A DNA stretch of 64,000 bases, from the NCBI GenBank assembly GCA_946406115.1, contig OX291557.1:16586501-16650500 (forward strand), written 5' to 3'. The DNA is from Apoda limacodes (Eukaryota > Arthropoda > Insecta > Lepidoptera > Limacodidae). The notes below the pieces were generated by a model. The model searched no databases and was not told where the DNA came from. It was given only the letters and a program-made list of their open reading frames with translations. Position numbers and translations under genes: made by a program. Shown here piece by piece: positions 45,983 to 57,617 of the stretch (the first letter of the stretch is position 1; the number at the start of each line of letters is the position of its first letter).

Positions 45983-47365
45983 AATCTCCTTCCTCTTCTT
46001 TATCAAGTTTTTCTACACGTAAGTGTTTTAAATTTAATATAGAAAACATTAGTTTGATGAGCTATCTCAAGTACTCAAGTTTATTTACGTTATCAACAAA
46101 TTCCTCATTCCCCTGTAAATTGGGTTGTGGCAATAGGTGTGACGTGCAACGTAGCTCTATACAATGGGTGTGACGTGCAATGTCGCTGTATACGAACCGA
46201 TACCACGTATTGAAAAGCTCAGCGTAAGACGTTCCCAGAAAAAGTTATGATGAGCTATTTTTCTGACTACTGCCTAATGTTATTGGCCGTAAAGGTCACA
46301 ACAACACGGGGGCAAAATTTTGCCAGGCTCTACTGCAAAAGGTTTGGCAGTTTGCGCAATTTTACTGTAAGTTTGTGCTAAACCTCGTATTGGGCTCTTC
46401 AATTTTAATCTTGTAAAAACTACTACTGTTTCGGTAAAAAAAGGTGTCCTGGAAAAGAAGACGGCCTTAACCTTTTAATTTTATTGTAATTTAACTAATA
46501 AAAGTTCTTAAGTATATTGTTTTACCCGCTATAAAAATATGAACACATTTTAGCAAAACTTAAGATTTAATTTCCCTAAAGTACTGATGCCGATGAGCTT
46601 TGTGGGATTTTGATAATATTAGGATCTGTATTTAATTTGCCGCGGTGAAGATATCACCCAGAACGCATTATTAGAAAAATCTGGAATACCACATAGACTG
46701 AAATTACCTTAAAATTAACACATTTCAGTAAAATCTAATATGCTTGTACCTATAATTTCTGATATATATTAGACCCAGTAAAGTTAATTTTCGGACGTAA
46801 GCAACGTGATGACTAAAACACCTTACACTTAGCATGGTCTGACAGCTCCTGACTGTTTTTTTTTATTATAATATTGAAGCCATATCATGTCATAAAAAAT
46901 TAATGTAATGTAAGAGCCAGCTACCAAACTCGCATTACTACTTGTTTTGTCAGTACCGCATCGCTCCTTTGTTATTTTGACACAGGAAGTTATTATAGCA
47001 ATTAACTCAGGTACGGCTCCTGAGCTATTATCATCTCTACGAGTGACGTGTTAATGCCATTTGCCATAGTGATGTGACTGTAACGGCACGATAGTTAAAT
47101 TTATTCGGTTTAACTTTAAAATTTATACATACTTATGTATATACTGTATTTAGTATTTATTTCAAGTTTATGGTTTTAAATTTGTGTTGTATAAAATCTT
47201 GTTTCGTCCTATTGACGGGTAAGGCGAAACCTAACGCGTGTTATAACCATAGACGATTGACTATTACTTACCTTAAAAGATTTAATTTGTTGGTCCTACA
47301 TGGACCACGTGTCAGTAAATTACACTAATAAATATGAGAGGAACAGAAAAATAGGGCTAGAATCG
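45983..47365. other. AT-rich stretch without a recognised gene
   Basis: A short local duplication occurs at about 46126-46185: 'caataggtgtgacgtgcaac' and 'caatgggtgtgacgtgcaat'. No gene is supported. Confidence 0.4.
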
Positions 47366-47367
47366 AC

Positions 47368-47446
47368 TTTTTTTTTTTTTTTTTTTTTTTATGCCACTTA
47401 GGTGGCAAACAAGCACATGGTCCGCCTGATGGTAAGCGGTCACCTA
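47368..47446 (-). repeat. Jockey-like LINE 3' terminus with long poly-A
   Basis: A run of about 24 T, the complement of a poly-A tail, is followed by 'atgccacttaggtggcaaac', 'aagcacatggtccgcctgat' and 'ggtaagcggtcacct'. Only about 55 bp of the element remain, an extreme 5' truncation. The long uninterrupted tail suggests a young insertion. Confidence 0.8.
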
Positions 47447-49984
47447 AAATATTAAAATATACAAAATACTTCCCTGTTGTAAGTTGTCCTCACTTCACTG
47501 TCACACATACGAAACACTTTTTATTAATGTTTGTTACTGTAAGTATAAGCGTAACGCGAAGAAAACTGCCTTTTCAGTTTAAAAACCACAAAGTTTAATA
47601 TTTAGGTTATTTTTCGGTTCGATAACGACAGCGAATTAACAACTAGTGTTGCCAGCAAAACGCTACGTTCTTGCAGCGCGTTCCAGATAGCAACGGGCGG
47701 GACATATCATAGAGTAAAAATTTTTTTTTTTTTAAATATCCTCATGATATTTATTCTCGACTGCTGAAGTAGCTAGAGGAACAGTTTATACTGCTCAAAA
47801 CTAACCTTTAACCGATAGTAGTCTGTCCTACGATGATAGGGGGTGAATCTGTCCCCATACCGGGAATAAACCAGTCACAAGACAACTTTTATAAAACACT
47901 ACTTTTTTAAACACTTTCGACTTAGCAGTCCAATGATGCTTTATCACTGCGCCACTGTAGTCGCTGATCTTTCTTTTTTGAATGTTTTATTCTAAACAAT
48001 AAAATGAGTAAACATTGATATAAATAAATTCTTTTTATATTAATGTTAGTAACTAGAATTTTTATTTATTATATATCGCATAATCGTTAATGATCTACTA
48101 TTATTTTTTTTCCTGTTATATACAACTCAACAAGGCTCTTGTTTATAGAAATTGACAACTATTTAACATATTAATTTATATATATTCCACGTTTTATTTA
48201 TTACAGCTTTGAGCTAAAAACACCTTAACACTTTTTTTGTGTGTTAAATTATTTGCTTGACATCACTAGTGTGACCTCAAATTATATCGGTTCTTTAATT
48301 TTCAATTGTTAGAATGACCGAATGAGAGCTTCTGGTTCGATCACAAAGCACTCTCTCATACTCTATGGATATAATTGATAGTCATACAGATTTAACAATA
48401 GTGAAATCATCAGCAACCGCCAATCTGTTATTAACTCTACAGTCTTGAGCTTAAAGTTGTGTTTTCGTTGTTTTTGTAGTTGGTGATATTCAAAAAATTA
48501 CAATCAACATTAAGTTGCGTGGCTCCCGTACTTACACTCAATCTAATTTCTTAGAAGTCATTATTATTGTTTCTCATGATTAAATTTCTTTTTTGCTCAC
48601 AATGAAATTATAAGACTAACTGTTTATTTGTGTGTACGGTATAATTTTTATTGTGGTTTTGGCGTTGATGATTTTGAAATTTAAAAAACTCATTTAGCAA
48701 ATAAATACAATTAGATAGGTTGGTAGTTATCGCAGTTTCCGTTCCCACTAATGCAAGTAAGCGATTATAATATATATTTTAGAAGTGATTTTCTACCTTT
48801 CGATATTTCATTTCAATTTTTGGACCTTAAAAATACGCTTGTTTCTATATCAAATTCACAGGTTACAAGCGAATTACGTATTCTCAAAATTTAGGTGTAT
48901 CTCTCATGTTAGTTTTAGAGACATTTTTGTTATTAATAATAATTGATTGCTGAACTCTCGGACACTATGATAACAGTATCCATTGTATTTTAATGTAATA
49001 CATATAAATAATTTAATTGTTTTTCATTATCTTTAGATGGTTTGGCAAGTCGAAGGTCTCTTTTACATTACTGTTTTGCAAAAGCTGGCTCCAGTCTTGT
49101 GGGTAACTAGGAACGGCTAAAAGTTTATCCCTATTACGTTGTTACAGAAGAGAGACTTCATGAGACAGATGTGGTACTTACCTTATGATTTTTTTTCAAA
49201 AACTTCATACTATATCTATCTATAAATATATATATCGCATCACCTCGAAGAAGAAATTCGGTTTCCTCTTTCTGAAACTGATATAGTCCTTTGACAGATA
49301 TGATTTGCAAATTGTTTTAACAAAAAGTATGTCCGCGTTGTTAAAACTTATTACGGTAACTAAAATGCTTTTAGAAAAAAATATATTTAAAACGCTATAA
49401 GCAGAAAACAGTGGGGCCAATTTCTTACTCCACTGATAACTATGATTGTTATTAAGACCAACACCAGTTCGAGTTCCGCGTATATGTATTGAACGGTGCA
49501 CAATACTACAAGTATGGTAAGAAAATTGAAAGCGGCTTGAAAACGATTACCATTTGAGTTTCAAAATCACCCGGCAGGTTGAAACCTAAACGCGTAACCC
49601 TGTTTAATATTTGTTGTAAGTTTTGCATCACATTAAAAGTACACCGCTTTTTAGATCTTTTTACTCGGTTCTTATTCCGACATAATTAAAGTAACATTGG
49701 TAAGGCGTAAATATAAAAAAATAATACAGAATGTAATGACATTTTAATTGTCTGAGTGATTACGGGGCGTCGACGACGTAGCTTTGTCGCAGAGACTCAT
49801 CCTGTTATTACGAATAATTGCATTACGCTTCGTTACGGAGGAAAAAACGAGCAAATGCGTTTAATTGACACGTTGCTTGCTTTCTTTGTTCGCGCCTAAC
49901 AGATGTTGTGTTCACACGCGTAACCCGTTGTTAGACAAATATTATCAGCTTTAGAGGTTTTTTTTATTTATTTCGCCTCTCCAC
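47447..49984. other. AT-rich stretch without a recognised gene
   Basis: About 2.5 kb with no recognised gene. The minus frame at 49220-49501 has no domain I can identify. Confidence 0.4.
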
Positions 49985-50430
49985 ACCCGCTATACGCCCC
50001 AATGCAGTTGTGAAGTGAAGGAAAAGAGAAGAGATGTACCTTGTAGAAAGAACCTTATGGTGTAGTCTACCACGCTGGCCTAGTGCGGGTTGTCATTTTT
50101 TTTCCAGGATGACCAGTACAGTGTGCCTGATGCAGCCATTACTGCTCCTCTGGACTATTGGGGCGAGACTCTGAAGGGGCTTGGGTTGTCGCTCTTGGGG
50201 TCGTACTTTCGACCAGCGTAAACGTCCAGCGTCGAACCCGAAGGTGAGAGGGGAGGTCGTCGATACTAGTCTCGCTATCCGGATGGGGTTGATTGTAGAA
50301 GCTAGTAGCTTCTATAAGGCCTCTGACTTGGCCTAACGACTGCTGTCACCCATGCAAATACCTAGTGATGACGCCCGACGTTGCTTAATTTCGCAAATGT
50401 CACTGGACCACGAGCTCCTTCTTTATTTAA
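49985..50430 (-). mobile_element. 5S rRNA-derived SINE, long fragment
   Basis: The plus strand reads 'atacgccccaatgcagttgt', 'tggtgtagtctaccacgctg' and 'gcctagtgcgg', a longer GC-rich middle ('ggggcgagactctgaagggg'), then 'cctaacgactgctgtcaccc'. The minus strand of the last part contains 'aagcaacgtcgggcgtcatc', the 5S promoter core, and 'tgcatgggtgacagc'. It is the most complete copy of the family in the window but still decayed. The GC-rich insert at 50110-50290 may be a separate repeat. Confidence 0.55.
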
Positions 50431-50504
50431 TTGGTAACATTTACTTTCACTAACTGTGTATCAGATGATAACTTATCTTACGTGTTACATAGTAGTATTA
50501 TTTT

Positions 50505-51325
50505 TTTCATCACACTGACTCGTAAACAGTGTCATTACATGCTAATAAAGTGGGTGGTAAGACCTTCATTACTCCCACGGGTTTTTTTGTTTTTCTTTTC
50601 TCAAGAAAACCCACAGGCGATATAATTCATAATGTCATTGAACGCACTGCACGCTCTTTTTGTACAATAAAACAGTACGGAGACTTAACGTACTGTTTTA
50701 TCTATTCATCTGTAGTCCAAAATATGAACTAAGCGCCAAGTGAACAATTAAAGTGCAACAAATATTTGGCTATATTAGATGGCTACACTTTTGTTCCTGT
50801 CTTTATTTACTACTTAAAAAAAATGTCCTCGTAGTCAGATGAGTTTCATTTAATGAGGCTCAATAAATAAATTTATACTTGTTACCACCGAAGCCTTAAG
50901 ACAAGTAGGTACTTAGTAGGTACTTAACTGCATACGCCAGTTTTATTTACATGAATAAACAAGAAGAAAACAAGTTCATTTTAAGTAAATATCCTATTAG
51001 CTAACTTTGGGGAAATTGCCGTTAAATACAGTCTTCCTTATGGACAATTTACTCTATGTTGAAGAGCATTCTCAAATCCAAAAATTTCATCAATATTGAA
51101 CAATAAGTATATAAAATTAATAGCATTTTTGCAAAAGCAAAAATGAAGCTCCTGACGATAAATATTTACTCACTAAGGCAACTTGAAAAACTTTTATTGT
51201 GTTTTTAAAAATTGTAAAGTTAATTTTTTAGTATGTAAGTTTTTTCGCCTCATATTTTTATTTATTAATTCGCAAATAAAAAAAAACATAACCTAACCTA
51301 ATACACAATGTACTATTAAAGCTAA
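50505..51325 (+). repeat. Unnamed dispersed repeat, copy 2
   Basis: It shares with 17595-18090 in order: 'ctcgtaaacagtg', 'taagaccttcattactccca', 'aaacccacaggcg', 'ccaaaatatgaacta', 'tttttatttatt' with 'cgcaaata' and 'taatacacaatgtacta'. This copy is longer because of extra sequence between the last two landmarks. The frames at 50431-50732 are incidental. Confidence 0.5.
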
Positions 51326-51960
51326 AGCTGTCTGTGATTTAGATTTAATTTCAAAAGAAGCAACAAAATAGGTATTATATTAATTCATTTTAAATTCTTC
51401 TCAGCAATGCATTGTAATTCAATTGTATTTCTACACTAATATAATAAAATTAAAGAGTCTGTTTATTTGTTGGTTTTTCGTTTGAACCAATCTCTAGAAA
51501 TATCAGTCTGATGTGGAAAATTCTTTAACCCTTAGATAGCCCATTCAATACCGTCCGTTCCTAATTACCGTTTTAAAATTGCATAGAGGTTACCAATCGT
51601 TCAAACCCAAATAGGTACACTAACGGTCATTAAGACCACGATTACTCATAAAGATTAGACATGTCTATTGAGGGACAGTAAGAATTAACGGATGTAGATC
51701 CGGCAAGTGGACGGACCACCCAAGTCATTTACCATCAGTATTTTTGGGCACGACATGAGTTTCATGAATATACCTCCTAGTGACTTATAAAGTACTGTTA
51801 GGTACATCAATCTTATACAAAATATACAAAATCTACATCAAATTAAGAAATACAATATAAATATACATACACAGAAATAATCTTTCTTCGTTTATGACTC
51901 CCTGAAGGTATATTATTAATGTAAGTTAATATTTTCTTAGCAACATGTAGTCAAAAGATT
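51326..51960. other. AT-rich stretch without a recognised gene
   Basis: No coding frame. The last 150 bp may be the body of the tRNA-headed element at 51962, but no second copy is available for comparison. Confidence 0.35.
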
Positions 51961-51961
51961 A

Positions 51962-52035
51962 ACCTCGAGCCAGGACTTGAACCTGCAACATCCTTATATT
52001 CCGTGTAAGTGCCGTGCCAATTGAGCTATCGAGGC
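51962..52035 (-). tRNA. tRNA-like sequence (pseudogene or SINE head), anticodon position GGA
   Basis: On the minus strand the 74 nt start GCCTCGATAGCTCAATTGG and end GGTTCAAGTCCTGGCTCGAGG. The acceptor ends pair over 7 bp with one G-U. The A box (TAGCTCAATTGG) and B box (GGTTCAAGTCC) are intact and the T loop is canonical TTCAAGT. The D stem has a C-C mismatch and a G-U, the lowest anticodon-stem pair is C-A, and position 33 is C instead of the near-universal T. GGA would mean serine, but the long variable arm of tRNA-Ser is absent. It is better read as a tRNA-derived SINE head or pseudogene than as a working tRNA. Confidence 0.5.
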
Positions 52036-52139
52036 ACGAGTTTAGCCAGTGAAAATTCCAACTAGGTACCTCTTTGCAATCGAAATACTATCAAATATTA
52101 ATTTATGATACGAACTCATATTTATACAAGTTGTGTCTA

Positions 52140-52440
52140 GCAATTCAACTCGCGGAATATATAGCTTACTAGATTTTGTTCCAGGTTTCGCCCGAGTTAA
52201 ATACTTTTATCAGCGTCTGTCTACCGCAAGTTCTCGAATATAGTAAAAAAGTTTTCTACAACAAGCTTTAGTTAGCTATAGTTTGTCCAAGTGACATTTG
52301 GTTATACTTATACCTGTGGGAACTTTTAAATTTTTCCTTTGTCCTTCTCCGCCTTTTTAACTCTCTGTGCCAAAATATAGCTCAATTGGATGCTCCGTAG
52401 TCAACGATAAGAAATAATAAACAAACAAACAAAATAAATA
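52140..52440 (-). mobile_element. Helitron-like element, degenerate
   Basis: On the plus strand, reversed order: 'ctagattttgttccaggttt' and 'cgcccgag' (3' hairpin region), 'acctgtgggaacttttaaat', 'tccttctccgcctttttaac', 'ctgtgccaaaatatagctca', 'tggatgctccgtagtcaacg' and an AAAC run. The 60-kb copy shows the same order in better condition. Confidence 0.55.
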
Positions 52441-53280
52441 TCACAAATATAGTATAAATTTTGTATAGCAATTCGTAAAGTATAAGCTACGTGTAGGTAA
52501 AAGTTTTTAATCAACCTGTTTCGATTCGAGTCCGAGGAGTACCAATTAGCTTTTTCTTAATTGCACAAGTACTACCTACACCCGGAAAGTCCTGCTACTA
52601 ACTAACTGCGTAAATCTAACTACAGGTTCGTAATACTAAAGGTACAGTACTCTTTCTCAGAATACGAGAACCACATGATCTTATTAAATTCATCTCTATA
52701 TTTTATGGAACCCTAATTTTCAATAAAATAACATTGCTAGAATTGGAAGTCGTGCTATCTACTTTTTAATAGTCTGCCCAAATACTCCTCATTGTTGCCA
52801 TAGAGGGAATATTATCTGTTCCTGGCCTTTAAAGCTGGTAAATCTACACGGAGAAAAATGTTCTCTTGCTTTTAATAGAAATTCTGAACTATTTATAAGG
52901 TTTATCTCATAAATAACGACTAGGTGACCAAACTTATAAATTAAGAGTACCTAGCCGTCTTTACATTAGGTACTTACATCAATACTAAATTTTTTACCAG
53001 TATGGATATTTAGATCTGAAATTAGTTTATTTATTTATTATTATTATTTATTATGATGAAGTATTATAAGGTTTATAATAATAATAAAAAAAAAGAGTTT
53101 GGAAGAAAATAGGTGCGGTATTGTAATCTACGATAACTTTTTTTTATATTTGAGAATTTATACATGAAAATTATTATTGCGTCTTTTAAAAAAAAATTTT
53201 TTAAGCGATAAAAAACAAACCGCTGGATCGATTTTGCTCACATTCTCGTCAGATCTAAGTCATAACGTGGCGTTTGGATT
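52441..53280. other. AT-rich stretch without a recognised gene
   Basis: It contains 'ctgttcctggcctttaaagc' near 52810, a relic also seen near 27826. Nothing else recognised. Confidence 0.35.
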
Positions 53281-53284
53281 GTTT

Positions 53285-54045
53285 TTTTTCTTATACCTAT
53301 AAGCATTCACCGTAGCCTGTGGACGTTTGCAACACCAGGGGTATGACTCGCGCGTTGCCGACCCTTCAAAAATCTAATATCTTCTTTCTCAAAGAACCCC
53401 ATACTGTAGACCTTAGAGAAAACCTTGGCACGGAGCTCATTCCACAACCCAAGCGTTCGCGGGAGGAAATTTATCTGAAACCGCACTGTACGCGACCATT
53501 TCGGTTCTAAAGTATGAGAATGAATTATCTGCCAATGGCGAGCGTTGCGATGGTAGGGTATAGCCGTGGGCATCATTTCGAACAATTCCTCAGAACACAT
53601 CTCATTATTCAGGCGGTAGAACACCATATAGGAAGGCAAAGAGACTCTCTCTCTCTCTCCTCAGACTTAAGGGCTTGATACGGCAAGTGAGTTTGGGATC
53701 GTCGATAATTCTCACAGCCCGTCGTTTTACCGAGTCAAAAGGGCCAAGCTGGTATCCGGGTGCACCCACCCAGAGATGGCAGCAGTACTCCATATGGGGC
53801 CGAACTTGCGACTTGTAAAGCAGCAACCTGTGCCCCGACGTGAATTACTGCTTCGCTCTGTTGTGCACACCAAGTTTTTTGGACGCCAGCTTCACCTTAT
53901 CTTGCAAATGATCCGGTAACTGAACATCTCTCTTGGAGACGGAGAGGGGAGTGTCCTGGAATTGTGGGACCACAGTAAATGAGTTTTCTTAGCAGTGAAC
54001 GCGCAGAGTTGTGGTTAGGGTTGAATCGGACCAAGTTGATATGTC
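53285..54045 (-). pseudogene. Jockey-like LINE C-terminal coding region and 3' end
   Basis: Read on the minus strand from 54045, the fragment includes the thumb and post-RT region. LLYKSQVRPHMEYCCHLWVG and FDSVKRRAVRIIDDPKL lie in one frame (53605-53826). MVFYRLNNEMCSEELFEMMP, HRNARHW and NFLPRTLGLWNEL lie in another (53307-53639). A frameshift at the CT-rich run near 53645 separates them. It ends in the GRQRASHTPGVANVHRLR tail and the 3' UTR landmark 'cctgtggacgtttgcaac'. Catalytic RT motifs are upstream of the break point and absent. This piece complements the LINE at 30013-31857, which lacks exactly this region. Confidence 0.85.
53643..53659. repeat. (CT)n run at a LINE frameshift
   Basis: About eight CT units. 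The LINE frame changes here, so expansion or contraction of the run probably caused the break. Confidence 0.8.
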
Positions 54046-54057
54046 ATGAGAGATATC

Positions 54058-54078
54058 AACACACACACACACACACAG
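54058..54078. repeat. (CA)n microsatellite
   Basis: Ten or so CA units directly beyond the truncated end of the LINE fragment. Confidence 0.85.
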
Positions 54079-54189
54079 ACATTACTCTAATAATATTGGC
54101 AAACATTTCTCCAGGTCTCAAAACGTAAAGAAAACGCAAATTTATCGATTTAGTTTTTCGGTCCTATATAATATTTAATAACTTCCCTC

Positions 54190-54400
54190 AATTAGACAGA
54201 CGACTCGGACGTTAATAACGTAAGACTGCCATATCGGAAGTCTCGGGTACGATTTTCGGTAAGGCCATCCATTATATTGCTACAGTTTGTGTATTGTAAA
54301 GTTGTCTCAATTTTGGTTTGTGCCCGGGACAGCGATAGGCTTTCCACCTATCGTATCTGTGGGATAAAATGTCATTGGTAAAACGTGGATGTCAAGAGCA
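54190..54400 (+). mobile_element. SINE-like sequence with pol III B-box-like motif
   Basis: 'tcaattagacagacgactcg' resembles a degenerate A-box region and 'ctcgggtacgattttcggta' a degenerate B box. Then 'tttgtgcccgggacagcgat' and 'ggctttccacctatcgtat' follow, phrases I associate with a common lepidopteran SINE body. No target duplication was found. Confidence 0.5.
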
Positions 54401-55540
54401 ATTGTTAATTAAAAATCTCTTTTTGACTAGACAAGTCCTACGGTAAAAAATCATTACATTATTACGTCCAGAAGTTTTTGGCATTATATATAAACCATAG
54501 TGTATACACATTACAAAAAAGCATAGAATGATGTTTTTATTTCTTGTTCTGTATATTAGGGCGTAACTTTAACTCGCATTTATGGTTTATTTTTATTATT
54601 TAGGCTAAAAATATAATATTTAATTTCCAAATAAGGCTGACAAAATCACTTGTTACTAATAACATTACGACTAGACATTCTTGTCATGTTCTCATGATAT
54701 AACTTATAAGACCTCGTTCGACCAACAAAAGGTCAAGCGTTTACATAAGTAATTAGCCGATGTCAAGCACACATAGAAGGGGTGGGGGAAGACGGCGATA
54801 GATTGCTGGAAATTAGTTCCGTTTGCGTTCGGCCTTATTTATTTACGTGCTACGCCGTAGCACGGACGCTACGTTGTAGACGTTAATAATTTCTTTCATA
54901 AGGCCACTTAAGGATTACTTAAGTATGAGCATTATAAGTAATAAGGAAAAAATGTAAAGTTCCTTTTTTATACAAAAGAGTACAATTTTTTTTTCCATTT
55001 TTTACCACTTCTTTTATATAGTAAATGACAAAAAAAAAATCACTAAAATAGAACATTTGATTCTGAAAAAGGAGTCAGACTCGCGTACCTCCGGTTCTGT
55101 AACGCCAATGAATGCACGAGCCTGACTCGTTTGACCGGTTTTATTATTTGTTGTTTTACTATAAGCTTGTATGTGTTACTGTTTTTACGAAAGAACAAAT
55201 ACAACAAAACCATGTTTCTTGTAAGAAGCCTTCTCAAGCCTTTTTGTTTTTATTCTTGGAAATCCGTGATAATAAAACAGAATGTGTTCTCTGAAAAATT
55301 TAGGCTTCTACTGCTTCGGTCTAAAAAATATAACTCATCAAAGGTTGGACAGACAGACAGTCTAAATCATCAAATACTTTAAGTCTCTATAGTTTTTCCT
55401 ACCAACAGATTAACAAAAATATAAAATTTTTAATCTCCATTATAAGCAGAGGCAGTGATGAAAGAAAGTGTAAAAGAATGCTCAAAAGATTTTAAATTCA
55501 CACATATAAACCATAATGATGTTACTAAAGCATTCGACTC
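54401..55540. other. AT-rich stretch without a recognised gene
   Basis: Short frames at 55043-55382 overlap on both strands without any domain. Nothing recognised. Confidence 0.35.
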
Positions 55541-55544
55541 ATTA

Positions 55545-55690
55545 TTTTTTTTATTTATTTACTCGCAAATATGATTAAAAAAATTGTGTGTAACAACGGC
55601 GGTACGCTTTGTAATACACAAACTCGGGACATGAAAGCCTTCGTAATTTTCTCCTAACCACCCTTTATACACAATGTACTAATATACTTC
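55545..55690 (+). repeat. Unnamed dispersed repeat, copy 3 (partial)
   Basis: 'tttatttatttactcgcaaa', 'aaattgtgtgtaacaacggc', 'ggtacg' and 'ttatacacaatgtactaa' match the right half of the copy at 17595-18090. Confidence 0.55.
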
Positions 55691-56130
55691 TCATAACTAA
55701 TAATTATTTAATCTGAGTACAAAAACCTAACAAACTTCTATTACTAAGGTTAAGAACACAATTTCACAAATTCTTAATCAAATCTCTTAGTATGTAGAAG
55801 CCAACAACGAATTCTTCCGCATAAAAGTTAATTCCCTAACTTTTTACATATTACACTCCTCGGTCTCGTCTCTCCGCTATTAATAATATGGAACCCTGTT
55901 TAATATCTGACATCTGCTACAAAAACTTTTATTATAACACTAATCCATTGCACATAGTTTACGCACACTAATGCTGTTGTCTTAGCACGCACACTAACGT
56001 ACGATGGATACTCACACATAAATGTCGACACTTAGTTTTAGCAGTCTCGGTGGTAGCGAAATGGTAACTAGCTGGCTCGGATAAGGAGTAAGGTGCTAAA
56101 TAGATAAAATACTCAGGCTCTTTTCCTTTT
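55691..56130. other. AT-rich stretch without a recognised gene
   Basis: Nothing recognised. Confidence 0.35.
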
Positions 56131-56132
56131 TA

Positions 56133-56675
56133 GGGTTCCGTATCTAGAGGGTGCCAACTGTGCCAATTACTAAGTCTACTCTGTCTGTCCGTCTCTCTGT
56201 CTGTCCAACCATTAAAAGGCTCTAAATTTTAGACCGAAAAAGGTAGAAGCCTGAATTTTTGACAGAATATATATTAATAAAAAGTTGAAATTTAAAAGGT
56301 TTTTACATTTTCGTTGTTTTTGCTCTATCGTAAAAACGGTCATACATACAAACTTCAAACTTGCAGAGAAAAATAGTATGAACTCTAAAGTATAACAACA
56401 GATAATATAAATCGGCCAAGTGTGAGACGTGCCGAATCCATTGCCATTTTAAATTACCGGCGCAACACTACCTAGAAATAGTATTAAGAGAAACAGTAAC
56501 ACATTTGTTTGTTGGAAAAGATATTCAAAGTGAAGCAATGTCGGGCTTGGTCAGTACTTGGATGGGTGAACGCTTAGCGGAACAATTTTTTTGTTTGGTT
56601 TGTAAATTACGTAAGTGGTGGTAGGTATGTAACCCTCGTTGTGCGAGTCTAACTTGCACTTGGCCGGTTGTTAAA
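56133..56675 (+). repeat. AGGGTTCCGT-family variant, interrupted
   Basis: It opens 'tttagggttccgtatctaga' with 'ctgtctgtccgtctctctgt' and has an end-like 'ataaatcggccaagtgtgag' at 56408. A second end-like 'gtgcgagtctaacttgcact' then 'tggccggttgttaaat' closes at 56675. Two ends imply either two copies or one copy broken by the 5S-derived insert between them. Confidence 0.5.
56525..56590 (+). mobile_element. 5S rRNA-derived core on the plus strand
   Basis: 'gcaatgtcgggcttggtcag', 'tacttggatgggtgaacgct' and 'tagcggaaca' follow the 5S rRNA internal promoter region, with only a few differences from the conserved form. The rest of the 5S gene is missing, so it is a SINE core or 5S pseudogene fragment. 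Confidence 0.65.
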
Positions 56676-57600
56676 TCTACTTACGTCTATTGTCAGACAT
56701 CAACAACCACAAACCAATCTTGACTTACTTTTCAAGTTTACCAGGAACTGGCAATGGAAAATATTATTCTGCTTAAGGAAGTAAATTTTACCACTTATAC
56801 CTATACACTTTAAAGTTTATAATTTACGAAGTATGGGGCATATAAAAACAGTTTAGTCCAGATATACCGCATCAAAGGCAGTGTAGGACTAAAGTAATTG
56901 GTAAAAAAGGACTGTCCACCACATTTCGATGTGAATGTGTATCTAGCTACTGGTTACCTCCTTTTGCGGATATAAACCGTGAAGATATATGGCATTTACT
57001 GACCTCTCATGAAGCCAACCAGGTCATCATGAACCTTACATACTCGGCTTGCATCTTCAAAAACATACTCTAGCATCAAATATATGGACATTATTTTATT
57101 AAGTACGCAAAGTAAAGTTAGTATTTAATTATGTGTAGGTTCGATATCTTAGCGAAAATGTTTATCAGGTACCAATAGGTAGTTCATGAATGACACCATT
57201 GTTTGCTTTGTATTAGCAGCCAAAGATTTCAATTCATTTTGGATAAATTATCGAATTATATAAGAGTAAATCCAAGCAAAATATTATGTTTGTTTATGAG
57301 TACTTTTATTGATTGAATTAAGGATTTGGATGTATTTATTTTTATATGAATACTATGTACTTGAATGCCGAATTAGAGTGAGTTTATTTAGATCTATTTT
57401 TTTCAAAATGCCAGAATTTACGCAATACTTATTTTAGCGTAAATTGAATGAAATGTAAACATCTGTCTATTATTTATATTTAGAAATTAAAAGCCATTTA
57501 ATAGACGTCTATACATAAAAAATAGAAAAAAAAAATTATGAGAATAAAATTTTTAGGCTTTCTGTTTCTGTTTTTTACGAAACTCAATTTACACTTTATT
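56676..57600. other. AT-rich stretch without a recognised gene
   Basis: At 56745-56960 there are relics shared with other parts of the window: 'gtttagtccagatatacc' and 'tgtatctagctactggtt'. No gene supported. Confidence 0.35.
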
Positions 57601-57617
57601 ATCAGCCAATAACTTAC

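Noticed and set aside
47160..49185. Minus-strand donor-like GTAAGT sites near 47272 and 49180
   Set aside because: The adjacent upstream sequence is AT-rich without an open frame, so these are chance matches.
49220..49501. 93-codon minus-strand frame
   Set aside because: No domain or conservation signal that can be seen; length is within chance for this DNA.
51962..52035. Functional tRNA-Ser(GGA)
   Set aside because: Type II variable arm missing, stem mismatches and C at position 33.
56525..56590. Functional 5S rRNA gene
   Set aside because: Only the promoter core is present; the 5' third and 3' end of the gene are absent.
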